DNA of 64,000 nt, taken from assembly GCA_011032825.1 (NCBI GenBank), contig JAADJZ010000008.1:1054001-1118000 (forward strand), given 5' to 3'. Below, piece after piece: positions 11,496 through 23,063 of this stretch (the first letter of the stretch is position 1; each line of letters starts with the position of its first letter). The notes beneath the pieces are model-generated. The model was not told the DNA's origin and searched no databases. It worked only from the letters and a program-made list of their open reading frames with translations. A program made the position numbers and the translations under genes. This stretch comes from Massariosphaeria phaeospora. Lineage: Eukaryota; Ascomycota; Dothideomycetes; Pleosporales.

Positions 11496-13269
11496 CTACG
11501 CCTTAAGCTCCAGCACATCCTCCTCCGCCTTACCCAAGCTCAACGGCCCCTTCTTCACCATAAGCGTCATAACCTCGTAAAGAACGTCCTATTGCCCACC
11601 AATCAGCGCGTGTCCCACGCGAAGCTCGTGCATGAGGGAAAGAAAATAGACCCAAACTTACCGCCGCCGCCATGGTGGTCAGCTCCGCGTTCGTGTCGTA
11701 TGCCGGCGCCACCTCGACGATGTCCGTGGCGATGAGATTAACGCCCTCGAGGCCGCGGATGATGGTGCGCAGCTCGCGCGTCGTCCAGCCGCCCGTCTCG
11801 GGCGTGCCGGTCGCGGGCGCAACTACGGAAACACATTAGATGCATCGCCCAAGTGCGGGGATACGGGTTACGTACATGCCGGATCCAGCGTATCGATGTC
11901 GATGCTCAAGTACACCGGCTTCTCCGTGCCTACCCTGTCTCTGATCTTCTTGATGATGCCATCTGTGCCGATTTTGTCGATCTCGCGCGCCTCGACGATC
12001 TCGAAGCCGCAGTAGCCGTCGTTTTCGTAGTCGGAGGGGCCGGACAGCGTGGTGCGGATGCCGGCGTGGATGTTGGAGTCGTTGGCGAGGAGCCCTTCTT
12101 GCGAGGCGTGGAAGAAGTACGTGCCGTGGTTGATGCTGGCTTGTTGGGTGGGCGAGCCGCCGAATACTTTGGGTTTCCAGGTGTCGCTTGTTGAGGGTCA
12201 GGGGTTGTCTGAAGGGGGGTGGTTGGGGGAAGAGAGAGAGACGTACAGATGGCTGTCGAAGTGGATGACGCTTACGGGGCCGTATTCACTTGGAGAAGAG
12301 GTTAGTTTGGGATATGGAGTTTGTATGGCATGAGGCTTACCGGTTGATCGAGCGTAAGAGCGGGAGAGTAATCGTATGATCGCCACCTAGCGTAATCAAT
12401 CTAGGGAGGGTTCTTCCGCTCTTCGAAGGACCTGGCTTCGCGGCGTCAGTGTGCGGGGCACGGCTCAAAAGTAGGTTGTGCCCTTCTTCTATCTGCTGCA
12501 GAGCATAGGCGTTGTCGTAGCTGGCAAACAAGTCAGTAGAGCTTATCAAGTGAAATGCCTGGAGATTCGAAGTACTTACGACGTGACAGGAATATCCCCG
12601 CAATCAATGACCTTCGCCCAGGAGTTGAACGGGTTCGCCTTCAACGGGACATTGTAACCGCCGCTAAATCCAACCCCTCGTGAGCCTTCAAGCTCAAAAG
12701 AGAGATCGTAAGCATGCGACTGTGTAAAACATACTATAAATTGAGACGGCGAGAACCTTGTCTTATTCCAGAAGGGCCGAATCTAGCGCCCGGGCGGTAA
12801 CTTGTCCCCGTATCGAAAGGAGCACCTGTTGTTTCGTCAGGTCTTGGGAAAGTACATTGGGTCTCGATATTCACCTATAAACGCGATGTCGAATTTCATC
12901 GAGTGGCTCGACAGGCAAGGATAGTAAGGAAGGCGGCCAAAGGTGGAGATGCCGGAGAACACTGAATCTGCCTGTATTCAAGTCAATTGGAAAGTTTGTA
13001 CAATCTTGCTCTATACTGAGGTGTGTCACACGACAGACGGCTTAGTTATTAGCCCTCGGTGGGAATGGCTCCTCCACTTCTTTAGACTTTTATGAATACA
13101 ATGAGGAACCACAGTGATTCCTCAAACATACCTGCGTGCCTCCGTCGCCTGGGAGGGTATTATACCATAACCCTTCATGCGGGCCAACGATTGGCTCCTG
13201 ATCGTGATCATGGTCGCCATGAGCAGCTACCAAAGCTGCGAAGCTCAGAATAGCACTAGAAAACTTCAT
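11496..13269 (-). CDS. Agmatinase-like ureohydrolase with signal peptide
   Basis: The nine-exon model is complement(join(11496..11588, 11662..11822, 11876..12186, 12247..12288, 12341..12520, 12580..12663, 12735..12825, 12875..12971, 13132..13269)), 398 residues, with every phase agreeing. It is a member of the arginase/agmatinase family, which hydrolyses guanidino compounds to urea using two Mn ions. Metal-ligand blocks are all present: LGGDHT, HFDSHLDTW (the usual DAHxD with S for A), and [19 protein letters not shown] near the C-terminus. The N-terminus ([19 protein letters not shown]) is a good secretion signal followed by a His/Asp-rich stretch, so the enzyme is probably extracellular or vacuolar and not cytosolic like true arginase. 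The substrate (agmatine, guanidinobutyrate or another) is not determinable. The introns are 49-160 nt. Confidence 0.92.
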
Positions 13270-14400
13270 GTTCCGGAACTGGTCAAGGTTGACAAAGGAA
13301 GCTGAGGTGAGGGAAGAAAAGATGAACTTCTGAGAATGAGTTCTGCCAATGGGGGAAGACGAAGTAAATAAGACGTACGGGCCCACCTACCCCAGTACCT
13401 ACATACAGATTAACCAGCTCCAATTAGGTAAACAGCTCCAAGCTACCCTGGTCAGTATCAAACAGAAGCAAATTCTCACGAACCGAGAACTCTTAGCTGC
13501 AGCAAGAAGATATCGTGATTAGCCTTGGAGACTAAGGGGCTTTCGCGTGGAGTAGAAACCCCATCAAAGGTCCGATGACGGCGCCATGGCAGCAACATCA
13601 GCCAATGATGGGCCATATGATCGATTTCGTAAAGCCAACATTCACCGTCTGGTGTACGATTGCAGGCCTCTTATCTGCGTTGTGGCGGATAAAGCTCGTT
13701 ACAGGGCCCCGGTGCCGAATTGTGGATGCAGACCGATGCTCACGACGCAGCTCTTACGTACCCTCTCTAACGCACACCGAAAAAAGTGACGCAGCTTAAC
13801 GCATACTGAAAGAAGCAAGCCATTTGGTAACGCTATGTAGCAGAACATCTTTCATGAAAAGTTCCGCAGATAGCTTGTGTAGCAAATGACACCTGGGCCA
13901 AGATCTCTCCAGCATCATAAATTGGTATCGAGCCCTCGTACTGAAGCAATTGAATTGCCCCTATCGCGGAATTCTGACTTTGGTGGACGTATCTCCGGTA
14001 CTGTTGCCATTGCTAGTGATTCCAACGAGTATCTGATTCCGCCGCAGCATATGCATGGCGGGGTTACGCGGCAATTGGACCGGTCTGGAAAGATAAGACG
14101 CAGCATGACGGCACAACTAGATCTGCATTTCTGCACAAGATGTCGTTCATCGTCCGAATCGGGGCGTGGGGAAAAGCCGTTGGTGCCGGGCCTGGAAAGT
14201 TTAGGGATGAGGTGAGGTTTAGGGGTGCCAAGCCTGTTCAAAACACAAAACTCGCTAAACCCAAAATCGCTAATATCGGACATACCTTGCATAAACGTTG
14301 CAACGTCCTGATGTTCATTTCGGGTTTACCGCAGAGTCTTTGCTAGATAACGATTTGAGAGTAGATCAATCCTCGTTTGCCCCGAACCCTCTCCCTGTAG
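13270..14400. other. Spacer between agmatinase and MATE genes
   Basis: Only short ORFs on both strands are visible, without splice support or recognisable motifs. The part next to 13270 must hold the agmatinase promoter. I see no repeat or RNA gene. Confidence 0.5.
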
Positions 14401-15976
14401 CTAATGTGTGATGCCATCCGATGCGCCAATCTCAGCCCGGTCTTCGGCATCCATGCGATCAAATGCCTTCTTCACTTGGTAGTCCCAGTTGCTCCATGCT
14501 ACAATGGCCCATTCGCCGAAGCCGACAAGATACAACGCGATGCACTGTCCCACCCACAAACCTCCTAGTCCCCACCCATGGAATGCGAGCCATATTCCAA
14601 GAGGCAATGCTCCGCAATAATAACTGACAAGATTGACCGTCGCGCCGATGTGCTGGCGACCCATCCCTCGGAGAGCGCCGCCGCAGCTTCCGTTCAGGCC
14701 ATCCGCTATCTGGAAAAGGGCAACGTACGGCATGACTTGTGCAGTGAGTCGAACTACGCGAGGATCGTCGTTGAAGATCTTTGCGTAAAAGTCCTTTACC
14801 CCCATGAGCACAGCCATTATGATAGCACCGAGTATCATAGACAATATGGCCGCTGTGTTCGCTGCTCGAGCCGCTCCGGTTCCATTTCGTGCTCCGAGGA
14901 GATTGCCGACTCGCGCGCTCGTGGCGACTCCGACGCCGAAGGGGATTGTATTCATGACTTGGTCCGTCGTCATGATCACACTTTGTGCTGCAAGCGGCAC
15001 CAAGCCGAGGCGCCCAGCAGCGAGTGCCACTATTTCGAAAGCCCACCATTCTGTTCCCACATGTATCACGCCGAGGAACGCAAGTCGCGCAAAAGTCCAC
15101 ATACTGTCTAAGGCTAGACATTTCTTGGACCAACCTCCCCAACAGTCCCAGCCGTCTACAAAGCGAGCGTATGCGAGGAGGAGCAGAAACGACACCCAGT
15201 ATGCAATGCCAGTTGCGATAGGTGCGCCCAAGAGTCCGAAGTCGAAGGTATAAACGAATAAATAGTTCAAGCCAGCGCTGAGCGGCGAAGTTATCATCAA
15301 AACGTAGGTTCCAGGTCTCATGATTCCTATTCGTGTTAGAAGCTGACCCTTTCGGACGTAGATAGTACGTACCTTGCGCTTGTAGGAACTTCTTCAAAGA
15401 TTCGAAAAGAATATAGCCGAATCCGCCGGGTATGAGTACGCTCAGGAACTTTGCAGAGTCTCGAGCGATGTAGTCTTCTTGTCCAAGCAATTTGAACACG
15501 GGCTCCGAGCAAATCCACAGTATAGCGATCGGGATGTAAAATAACGTCAAAACGATAAAGCTCCTTTGAAGAATGATGCCAAGATTGTGTCGGTTCTTGC
15601 TTCCAGTGAAGCTTGCAGATGCTAAGGTGTCTATAGCTGTAGTGCCACCCAATGCTATAAGCCAAGCGCTCGCCATTGCAAACATGTATGAGAAAGCAGC
15701 AGTTGCCAGTGCCTCAGGCGAGAGTCGTCCCACGATTAAAACTGAGACTGTCTGGAGCGAGTTCTGGAGCGTATAGGCGACAATGACTGGAGCTGAGCCT
15801 TTGGATAAGATCCAGAGCTCCCGCAATACGAGCTGGAACTCGGTTGCTTCTTTAAAGTCGAGCTCGTACGACTCTCCAGTGTTCCGTTCAGTGTCGGAGG
15901 GAGGGAGCAGCGAAGCCCGTTCGTCAGGAAGAGCACCGGAGTCCTTCGAGTTGGCAATTCTAAGAGATTTGTCCAT
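14401..15976 (-). CDS. MATE family efflux transporter
   Basis: The model is complement(join(14401..15326, 15373..15976)), 509 residues. The 46-nt intron has a GTACGT donor and a CTAACACG branch region. The protein has a charged N-terminal tail of about 70 residues and then about 12 hydrophobic segments, as expected for a multidrug and toxin extrusion antiporter in the plasma or vacuolar membrane. Family features are the repeat-1 TLASASFTGSKNRHNLGIIL block (fungal MATEs read TLCSQAFTGSK) and the repeat-2 PFGVGVATSARVGNLLGA block. An upstream in-frame ATG at 16144 would add 56 residues, including an unlikely hydrophobic start. I chose MDKSLRIAN because charged tails are usual. Reading through the intron in another frame gives a long spurious ORF. 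Confidence 0.9.
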
Positions 15977-16858
15977 CGCGCCAAGAAAGGGATATCGGTC
16001 GAGATTGAGGGTAAAGACTGACTTGAAAATTCTTCGGATGTTCTGCACTATATATATAGACCATCTAGAAGATCCGGCAACGGCATGCATCAAATGAAAA
16101 TTATCAGGGTTGAAGGCAAAGAATACAAGGAGATAGACAATCATGCAATAGACAGCAATAGCGCGTGTAATGACAATACGGATGACTCGGGAATCGGAAC
16201 GGCATACAGCTGAAGCATTGGCCGTTCTGGCTAGCTATTCAGGTGGGGTCTGGACATGCAGGAGGAAATCATGCAGGAAGCTCCGCCATAAGTTGACAAC
16301 TCACGATCGGAGCTACCAGTGCCGGGCTGCGGGAGCTGCGGTAGCCTTATCAGCCTGCAGTCCCTCATTTTGACTAAAAGTCTCCGGTAATTCTGACTTG
16401 CCAGAGATAACTTCTCTCGAGAGTCACCGCGAACTCAATTGAGAGTTGGTATAATAATCAGAGTCGAAATACAACAAGTGGTGCTGAGGCCTTATCCGGT
16501 GGTGGAACATGGCCGGCCGGCATGTACCATCTACAATCTACTGTTTATGTAAAAATACCAATGTTGCTACTCTAGCCGGTCGGTTCTGAGTTCTGACGTC
16601 TTGCGCGGAGATAATGTAGTCCAGTAATTAGCGAGGGGTGCAGGCCGTGGGCCTTCCTGTGCCTCAATATCAAAGCACGAGAGCCAGTGTTAGCGTGAAG
16701 ATGTCGAGTAGATGAAGAAGATTTCCACACCAGTATTAGTCACCGTGCCCCACGAGTCGATATTTGTGTCGTTGTGAATTTTAGGACTGGAGCGGGACGC
16801 GAAGAATTTTGGATCATGTAATGTTTCGCCGAGCTCCGGGGTCACTAGACCTTGACAG
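15977..16858. other. Spacer upstream of the MATE gene
   Basis: No supported gene. A TATA-like run (tatatatata type) at about 16050-16059 on either strand lies about 75-80 bp upstream of the MATE ATG and may be its TATA element. Confidence 0.4.
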
Positions 16859-17342
16859 GGGTCGAGATCGGACCCTCAATTCGCCGGTGATCTACGCGTG
16901 CGAGTGGGAGAATCGCGCGATCCGGCTCTTACAATATCCAAAGAAGACCAGTGTAAGTACGTCCCCATGGACATGCAAGTATCGCAACTGAATCTAACTA
17001 CATCGCAGCAACGATCTATCCTAGTACTCAGACACATACTGCGCTTCCGCCGTCCCCTATACCAGCTCCGGCTTTCGATGATAAGGGCAGCTATGAAGTG
17101 CCGTGGAAGAGATTTACGCAGTACAAATTTGACGAAGACAGCCCGATACCAGATTATGATCCGAAGGCTTGCGGACAGTAGAACACAATAATATACCCTA
17201 GGCTGTGCAAGAGGTCCGCACTCTGAGGCCCCCGCCTCCCGAGTTTGAGTGCGACGTGAACGGCACCTGGTTCCCCATGTCATCCACTGAATGGTCGATA
17301 TCACAGAACAAGTTTAATGTTGCGGAAAAGCTAGCCGAATAG
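16859..17342 (+). pseudogene. Decayed or partial coding remnant, unknown family
   Basis: A convincing intron (16953-17008: GTAAGT donor, TCTAACTA branch, CGCAG acceptor) joins an open segment from about 16859 to a second one ending at a TAG at 17179-17181. The second segment is Pro/Asp-rich (PPSPIPAPAFDDKGSYE, then VPWKRFTQYKFDEDSPIPDY). A third segment, 17202-17342, is open in another frame and also protein-like (RPPPPEFECDVNGTWFPMSS). It is separated by 23 nt that contain the stop and end in CTAG but lack a usable GT donor. The 5' end has no clear ATG. I read this as a gene that has lost its start and picked up a break. A two-gene reading is possible. The family is not recognised. Confidence 0.3.
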
Positions 17343-17891
17343 TACTAGGCGACGGGACCACGACACAGTCCTCTATGCAAACAACTCCCTTTTATGCCTG
17401 GAATGGACAACCCTAAAAGTTATGTTCAATATCAGTAGTTTATTAGCAGTTTGCACAGAGTGTAACTCGGGGATGCCAGGCGGTGTTGCCGGTTCGCACA
17501 GAGAGCAAATTACGACTCTAGGGGTTTGAATCACAAACAAGAAAGGAGTTTAACGGTTGTCTACGGGTGTGACTGAATAGGCCAGACGTAGGATTACGAC
17601 TCTCAGGAGAAAACAAACAATAATGGGATGACGAGAACGTAGACAACAGTGGATTTCAACGAAGATTTATCTGTGCGAAGAGTCCAGGCGCGATATGATC
17701 ACGGAGAAGGTAGAGAAGCGGTGGCGTCCTGTCGCGACTTTTTCAGACTTACGAATGCTAACCCCTCTTAGGCACACCCTTCGCCACCACACACGTAGGT
17801 TGAAAGCCTCTGTCGGCGTGCGTACCCAAAGCCTATCGTGCTCGACTACAACCGATGAAGGACCACAAGAACGCGAAGCGCAATCAGCGTA
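17343..17891. other. Spacer
   Basis: No supported gene, repeat or RNA is visible. Short ORFs only. Confidence 0.4.
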
Positions 17892-18614
17892 ATGCCCACC
17901 AGGATGCCTCTGATAGGTAAGAACAGCGCAAACAGCGTGTTTTAAGTGGGCTGCCCCCCTTACGCTGCGCAAAAATGCTTTGAAGGTGATGATTTCCTTG
18001 TCACAAACTATACAAGTACTAACAATCTACAGAGTTCGTAACTACCAAAGCTCACGAGGCAACTAGTTTTGGATTAAACGCGCGCGAGTCATACGACACT
18101 ACAAATGCAGCGAAAAGACATTTCAAGAAGCAACTAAGCCACGAATCTCCACCGTTTGACTACGGCGAAGTCAAAGAGGACGAACAGGGTCGACACGAAA
18201 GCGCACCGCTGTTCAAGATCTCTAATGTACTACGACATGCAAAGAGCTTCTACATTAAAACGAGTGGACCCGATGCGGAGCTGTCCTTCACCAGTCCAGT
18301 TGACAAGCACGAGTCCGATATGCAAACCACTGAGCATGAGCCTGAAATGCTTTGTTCTAGTGCTCTCCCAGTTGATGACCACGAGCAGGGGTCTGATACT
18401 CGTGGATATAGTGCTGGTTGAGAGCCTTTATCTAACTGCGGCACTGAAGTGTCTATCACGGACGTAAGTGCATCTCCCTATTAAACATCTAATATGCTAA
18501 CGTATGTCCTAGATGCTAAGCCAAACCGACAATCACGAGCCCGAAGTTCCTCTATCTGGTGCTGATCGAGAGCATGGTCTAGCTATGGTACGGAAATCTC
18601 GATCGCGGATGTAA
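17892..18614 (+). pseudogene. Decayed orphan gene with duplicated exon-intron unit
   Basis: The model is join(17892..17916, 18033..18463, 18513..18614). Intron 1 has GTAAGA and a perfect TACTAAC branch 10 bases before its CTACAG acceptor. Intron 2 has GTAAGT, TGCTAAC and CCTAG. The frame starts MPTRMPLIEFVTTKAHE and is open for 137 residues to a TGA at 18419-18421. It then continues in the same frame to the second intron donor. In the adjacent repeat copy the matching codon is CGA, so the TGA looks like a C-to-T change. The encoded protein is acidic and hydrophilic, with HEPE and DDHEQG-type repeats, and no known domain is recognised. Either a 137-residue protein ending at 18421 or a dead gene is possible. 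Confidence 0.4.
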
Positions 18615-18620
18615 GTGCAT
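18405..18620 (+). repeat. Degenerate tandem copy of an exon end plus donor
   Basis: The block from gtgctggttgagagc (18411) through cggacgtaagtgcatctccct (to about 18479) recurs from gtgctgatcgagagc (18560) through gcggatgtaagtgcatctccct (to about 18628), about 149 bases later. The copies differ by scattered substitutions and a one-base indel, and both retain the GTAAGTGCATCTCCCT intron start. Part of the preceding HEPE-coding sequence is repeated too. Confidence 0.65.
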
Positions 18621-21600
18621 CTCCCTGGCGGCAGTGTTACCCACACAAAGATGGCATTGCCAGGTCGATAGTCTGGCCATCCCCGGACTATACTCGTACC
18701 AGACGCGCACACTGAGCTTTAACGAGTGCAACGGCTCAATCGAGCGTCCAGCAAACCAGTACATCTCCCTTCACAGCTTGCTACGCGCGGACCGACACGC
18801 AAGGAACTGTGCTACGCTTTCCCACTCACTTTGCGTACCTAATAAGAACACGAAGTTCGCTCGATACGACGGTTCAGCATGAGACTCCTCCAATGTCACC
18901 TCGAAGACTCTACGACCTAATCCGGTGCCCTCTCTTTGGGAATTGAGATTTACCACTTGGTCGCCTTGCTAGGTAATGCTGGGATTTTATTTCATGCTAT
19001 AACTATGAACCTACTTATTCCACCAATATCCAACAACGGTGATCGTACCGTCTCCCTATACAACGGTTACTCTATCTAGTAACATGCCATCAAATCTTTG
19101 TGAGCACGAGGCCACAACCTTCTTTCCAAAACATACCGACATCTCTTTCCTAAATCCTTTGATGGAACGAAGGATGAATGTATGGTGGACTGAACAACTA
19201 ACTATTTGTCCCGAGAATAAAACTCCGTCGTCTTATAAATCAAAGACCGGTTGTCACGCACCCTGTTGCGCTTGTAGGCCACTGCTGCCCGAACTTGCCT
19301 TCTTTGCAAGGAGCAACTAACCTCTCTAATTTAGCTCAGCTCAACTCGGCTCAGCTCTCTTTCGTAACAGGTCCGTGAATCCAATTCGTGCACGCAACTA
19401 TCGTGCGTAGCAAAAGGAAGTTGAACCAGGTGACGCAAATCACACCACTGCCCAAAAGACGCCAAACAGCAGGGTACTGCTCTACCGCTGCAGTTACAGT
19501 TGCAGTTGCTACGTCGCACCTTGCATGTCCTATATCCTGTCCGTTTGCTTCGCGTCGATTAGACCTGCTAATTTCACACCTGTGTGTAGACCCGTTACAT
19601 GTGAAAAGCTTGGATGCAGACGCATATGCGGTGTAAGACTGACAGAAATTACGCGCGGTCGCAGTCAATGTATTCTGATTATTAAAGCAATATAGCAGAC
19701 TCAACTCCTAAACAAACAACACACACACACACACACACCAGCGATTCCTCGCGTCCGCCGACGCGACGCATGCAACAGGACTTCGAAGCGGTGACATTAA
19801 TTTCAGCGACGGCGTCTCTGCAGAAAGCACGCCGCTACATAAAATTCGGCGCGTGGCGTTTAAGTTGTTGACAACTGAAACCCCGTATAGACATTCAAGG
19901 AAGTAGCACAAAACCGCCTGAGCAGCAGATAGCCTTCCTGTCCAACGCCCAAACTACTGGCGTGATTTCCGCCTTGCTTTATGTCGACGGACTGAGCTTC
20001 CTTGCAGCCACACGAGTGAGTGCTACGGAAGGAGTGTTGTGCAATATAATTTGCTTTCTTACTTTCAAGGACTCGCCGCGAGTGTAGGTTTTGTTTCGAG
20101 AAGGACGTCTGATAAGGCGGAAAGCTAGTGTAGTGTGCGTTTCGGAGTGAGGTTTGCGAGTGTGGAACATAGAGATTGGTTTCGTGCGTGTAATTACTGT
20201 AAGAGAACTAGGAGATCATTCAACATAGCAAGCAGTGTCGTTGCTTTTATTTTTCGACCCCATCTCGATGAGTGCCTTGCGGAAGAGTGGGAGTGGACGC
20301 AAACCAAGGTCACGGCTCTAAGTCGAGTCTATCCTAGCGCGCTGGCTGGCTGGCTGGCTGGAAGGAAGTGCCACATTGGACGCGGGCGGGCCTCGTTGCC
20401 AGTTGGAATGTGGTGGGTATCTGGGGGCCGGACTGCTGCGTTTACAATAGGATAGGATGCGAGGGTCGTGGTTCAGAGCAGAGGGAAGCAGAGCACAGCC
20501 TAGCCCAGCCCAACCCAACCCGTTGATGCGTGCCAGTATGGGCTGCTTGCCTGCTTTCCCCATGCGTGTCTGAGCCTTGCTTGTGTCTACTTTTAGAAAG
20601 CTATATCCGTGGCTAGATTAACCCAAGCCCCTGCTCTTGTTGGATAGTGGTAGAAGATGGCGGCTTCTGGGTGTGTGGACTGCGGTATCCGTTCGGAACT
20701 TGAGGACTCCGTGTGCTATGGGCTTGCTTACCTCCGACTGTTCGGCTGTCGGGCTGTCCGCTTGCCTGCCTGCCTGTCTGCTGGTTACCGTACCTGCGGG
20801 ACCGGGTCTATGCTTGTGTCTATGCTTCTGTCTCTCCTTAATGCGGATGCCCCATCTTGAAACCAACACTCTGAATCTGCGTGGCGGGCACTGTATCCAG
20901 GCTGGTGGGCTGCATGTTCGTCATTCGGCTTGTCTGGGAGCCGCGACCTAGCTACGTCAATTCGCTCATCACTGCCATTTCCTCGATCAGCCCATAACTT
21001 CAGCTAGGCAGCTACCTCGCTCATCTCCGGTCTTTGTATCCCGCTGCCCTGGAAGTGGGGCGACCAAGTGGGTGTGCGGGCAATGGCGGACAGCCCTCGT
21101 GCTGTGGCTCCGTCACATTCGAAAGCAATCCGTATCACATGGGCTGCTGACCAGAGTCTGCGTATCGGACGTCGGACAATGTGACTAGATTCTTCCAGAG
21201 CATCGGGAAGTCGTCATGTCGTTACGAGTTTTAGGCCGTGTATGATAGGAATGGACTTCGTTCCGGACGACTTGCTTGCAACCCATTGCGCAGCACTGGC
21301 CTATAGTTCCGTGTGCGAGTGTTGGTATCGTACGATGGCTGATGGGCGATGATGCCTGAAGGGCTGTGGCGGGAGGGCAATGCATCTGGAGGCATCGAAT
21401 GTACTGGTTGCTCGCTGTTGATCCACTGGGTCGGGATTATTCGCTCGATGGTTGGTGGTTTTAGTCGACCTTGCAGTCGGATTCTCCTCTATCTCTGTTA
21501 CCAATCGTAGATGACGCTCGTGCGAGGACCTGTGGCATGCCTGACTTACGATGTGGCTTATCGAGCACGCTACCCATTTGTTTGGTCAGTAGACGTTAGT

Positions 21601-22617
21601 GCTGTTGCGCTTCACTCTTGCGCTCCTTGGGGCCAACGACAGGATGTCTTGGTTTCGAACTTCCGATCGTACGATCTATGAACTGCAAAGCCACTGAGAG
21701 CCTTGTCTTTTCAGGTGGTTACTCGCTGCATTGTCCATCTGTGGGGTGATGTGTTGCATCTATATCCGGCGTCATCCTCCATCGATGGATGCAGACTAGG
21801 ACGCGGAAGCCCAGCTATCGGACGTCCGATCATATCCATATGCTAGAACACGCACGCTGTTCGTTTGCTTTAGCCTCGGAAACTTGATGACTGATTCGCT
21901 GCAAACCTGATGTTGGGCGCGTAAAGGGGCGTGAGCGGTGGAGCCGGAACGTGGCGTACGGCACAGCAGTGTGACAATTCGTTCGCAATTCCTTCATGGT
22001 AGTTCGAATGAATCGATAGTGGGGCTAACTGTGCCTCGGGCCGCGCGCTTAGAAAATAATGCCTTGTGGATTACCTAGAAGGTCTTCCAGTCTCAGATGC
22101 TGGCTTGCGATGACTTTAGTAGTGAGATTTGGTGGTGGACTAATTGGAGCTTTCGTGCAGATTTGTCTTGATAGAAATGTTGAGGTGATGAGTCTAATTG
22201 ACAATGTGACGATGTTTCGTTTCTAGGTCGTGCTTCAATGGTGACTCGAGCATGGAAGAAACATGGCAGTTGGGATTCGTTCCGGTCAGATGAGCAACTA
22301 TTTCCAGAGTTCAGCTTGAGTTAGGCTGAGCTAGGCTGAGCCACACGTGCTAGAATGGGATTAGTTATGTGCTCAATGCGTCCATAATTGAGCATGGCGA
22401 AGCGAAAGCGAAGAAACTAGAATGGTCAGGTCAAAATTGAGTTGTGAATGCGTGGCAGGGATAGACATTACCGTTTCAACGCCCGCACCTGCATGCATTC
22501 AAGACCAGTCAGCTGATGTGCGGTAGTTTTCTAGGCCGTAACGCTGGCACTAACTGTGCCGTAAACGAGCGTCTATCACACTCAATCACTCGTTCATTTT
22601 CCTAATCTAGATTTGCC
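18615..22617. other. Gene-poor stretch with simple repeats
   Basis: No gene can be supported over about 4 kb. Landmarks are an (AC)n run at about 19718-19738, a (CTGG)n run at about 20342-20361, and (GCCC/A)AGCCC-type pentamers near 20500-20521. There are also a GCCTGCCTGCCTGTCTG run near 20764-20780 and GCTGAGCTAGGCTGAGCC near 22326-22343. ORFs of 60-105 codons occur on both strands, but none has family resemblance. It is not strikingly AT-rich, so classic heavy RIP is not evident by eye. Confidence 0.5.
19718..19738. repeat. (AC)n microsatellite
   Basis: About ten AC dinucleotides in the gene-poor island. Confidence 0.9.
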
Positions 22618-23063
22618 ATGGCGTCCAGTGCCATAAGTGAGGTCGTTTTCAAACACTGTCGCCAACTCCGTATGTCCGCTAGCATTTCGTCGCACGGTGC
22701 ACAACCTGAATCTTAGGATACGTTCCTCAGTCCATGTTCAAGCGTAGGGAAATGCTTGCTATGCCGTACGAAGGATCACGGGTGCGGGTGCGACAGAGAT
22801 ATTTTCTCCTATTGGGTCCATGGCAGCGAAGTGTCTCCGATCTCACATCCTCCATAGAAGATAGCGGTTATCGGAGCTCAGCGCCTCCGGAAGAAGCGCC
22901 TGTGGCTGAAGGAACTATTTTAGCGAAGGAAGAGCGGAGCTTAGAAGAGCGGGAGGTGGTTCCGGGTGATACCCGTGAGCGTAAAACGGTGAGCGGGTGG
23001 CAATCAGCTGTCTATACAGCTTTCGACAGCTGTAAGAAACAATTCGGCTTTTCCGGCTTTTAG
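22618..23063 (+). CDS. Small orphan protein, 132 residues
   Basis: The model is join(22618..22669, 22717..23063). The ATG sits in TTGCCATGGCG, a near-ideal fungal start context. The 47-nt intron starts GTATGT and ends CTTAG, and its removal keeps frame (phase 1) into a 347-nt exon. The protein begins MASSAISEVVFKHCRQ. It has a basic middle (GSRVRVRQRYFLLLGPW), a Ser/Glu-rich acidic stretch (about residues 60-100) and an aromatic C-terminus (QFGFSGF). I see no signal peptide, membrane segment or known domain. Its stop overlaps the stop of the convergent gene on the other strand. An ORF of this size can arise by chance. The start context and the frame-preserving intron raise it above background. 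Confidence 0.45.

Noticed and set aside
14459..15372. Continuation of the MATE N-terminal frame through to 14459
   Set aside because: This reads the intron and then the wrong frame. The spliced frame restores transporter sequence (GIMRPGTYVLMITSPLSAG).
20657..20860. 67-residue Cys-containing ORF as a candidate small effector
   Set aside because: It lacks a signal peptide and overlaps a tetranucleotide-type repeat (GCCTGCCTGCC) that generates the cysteines and leucines.
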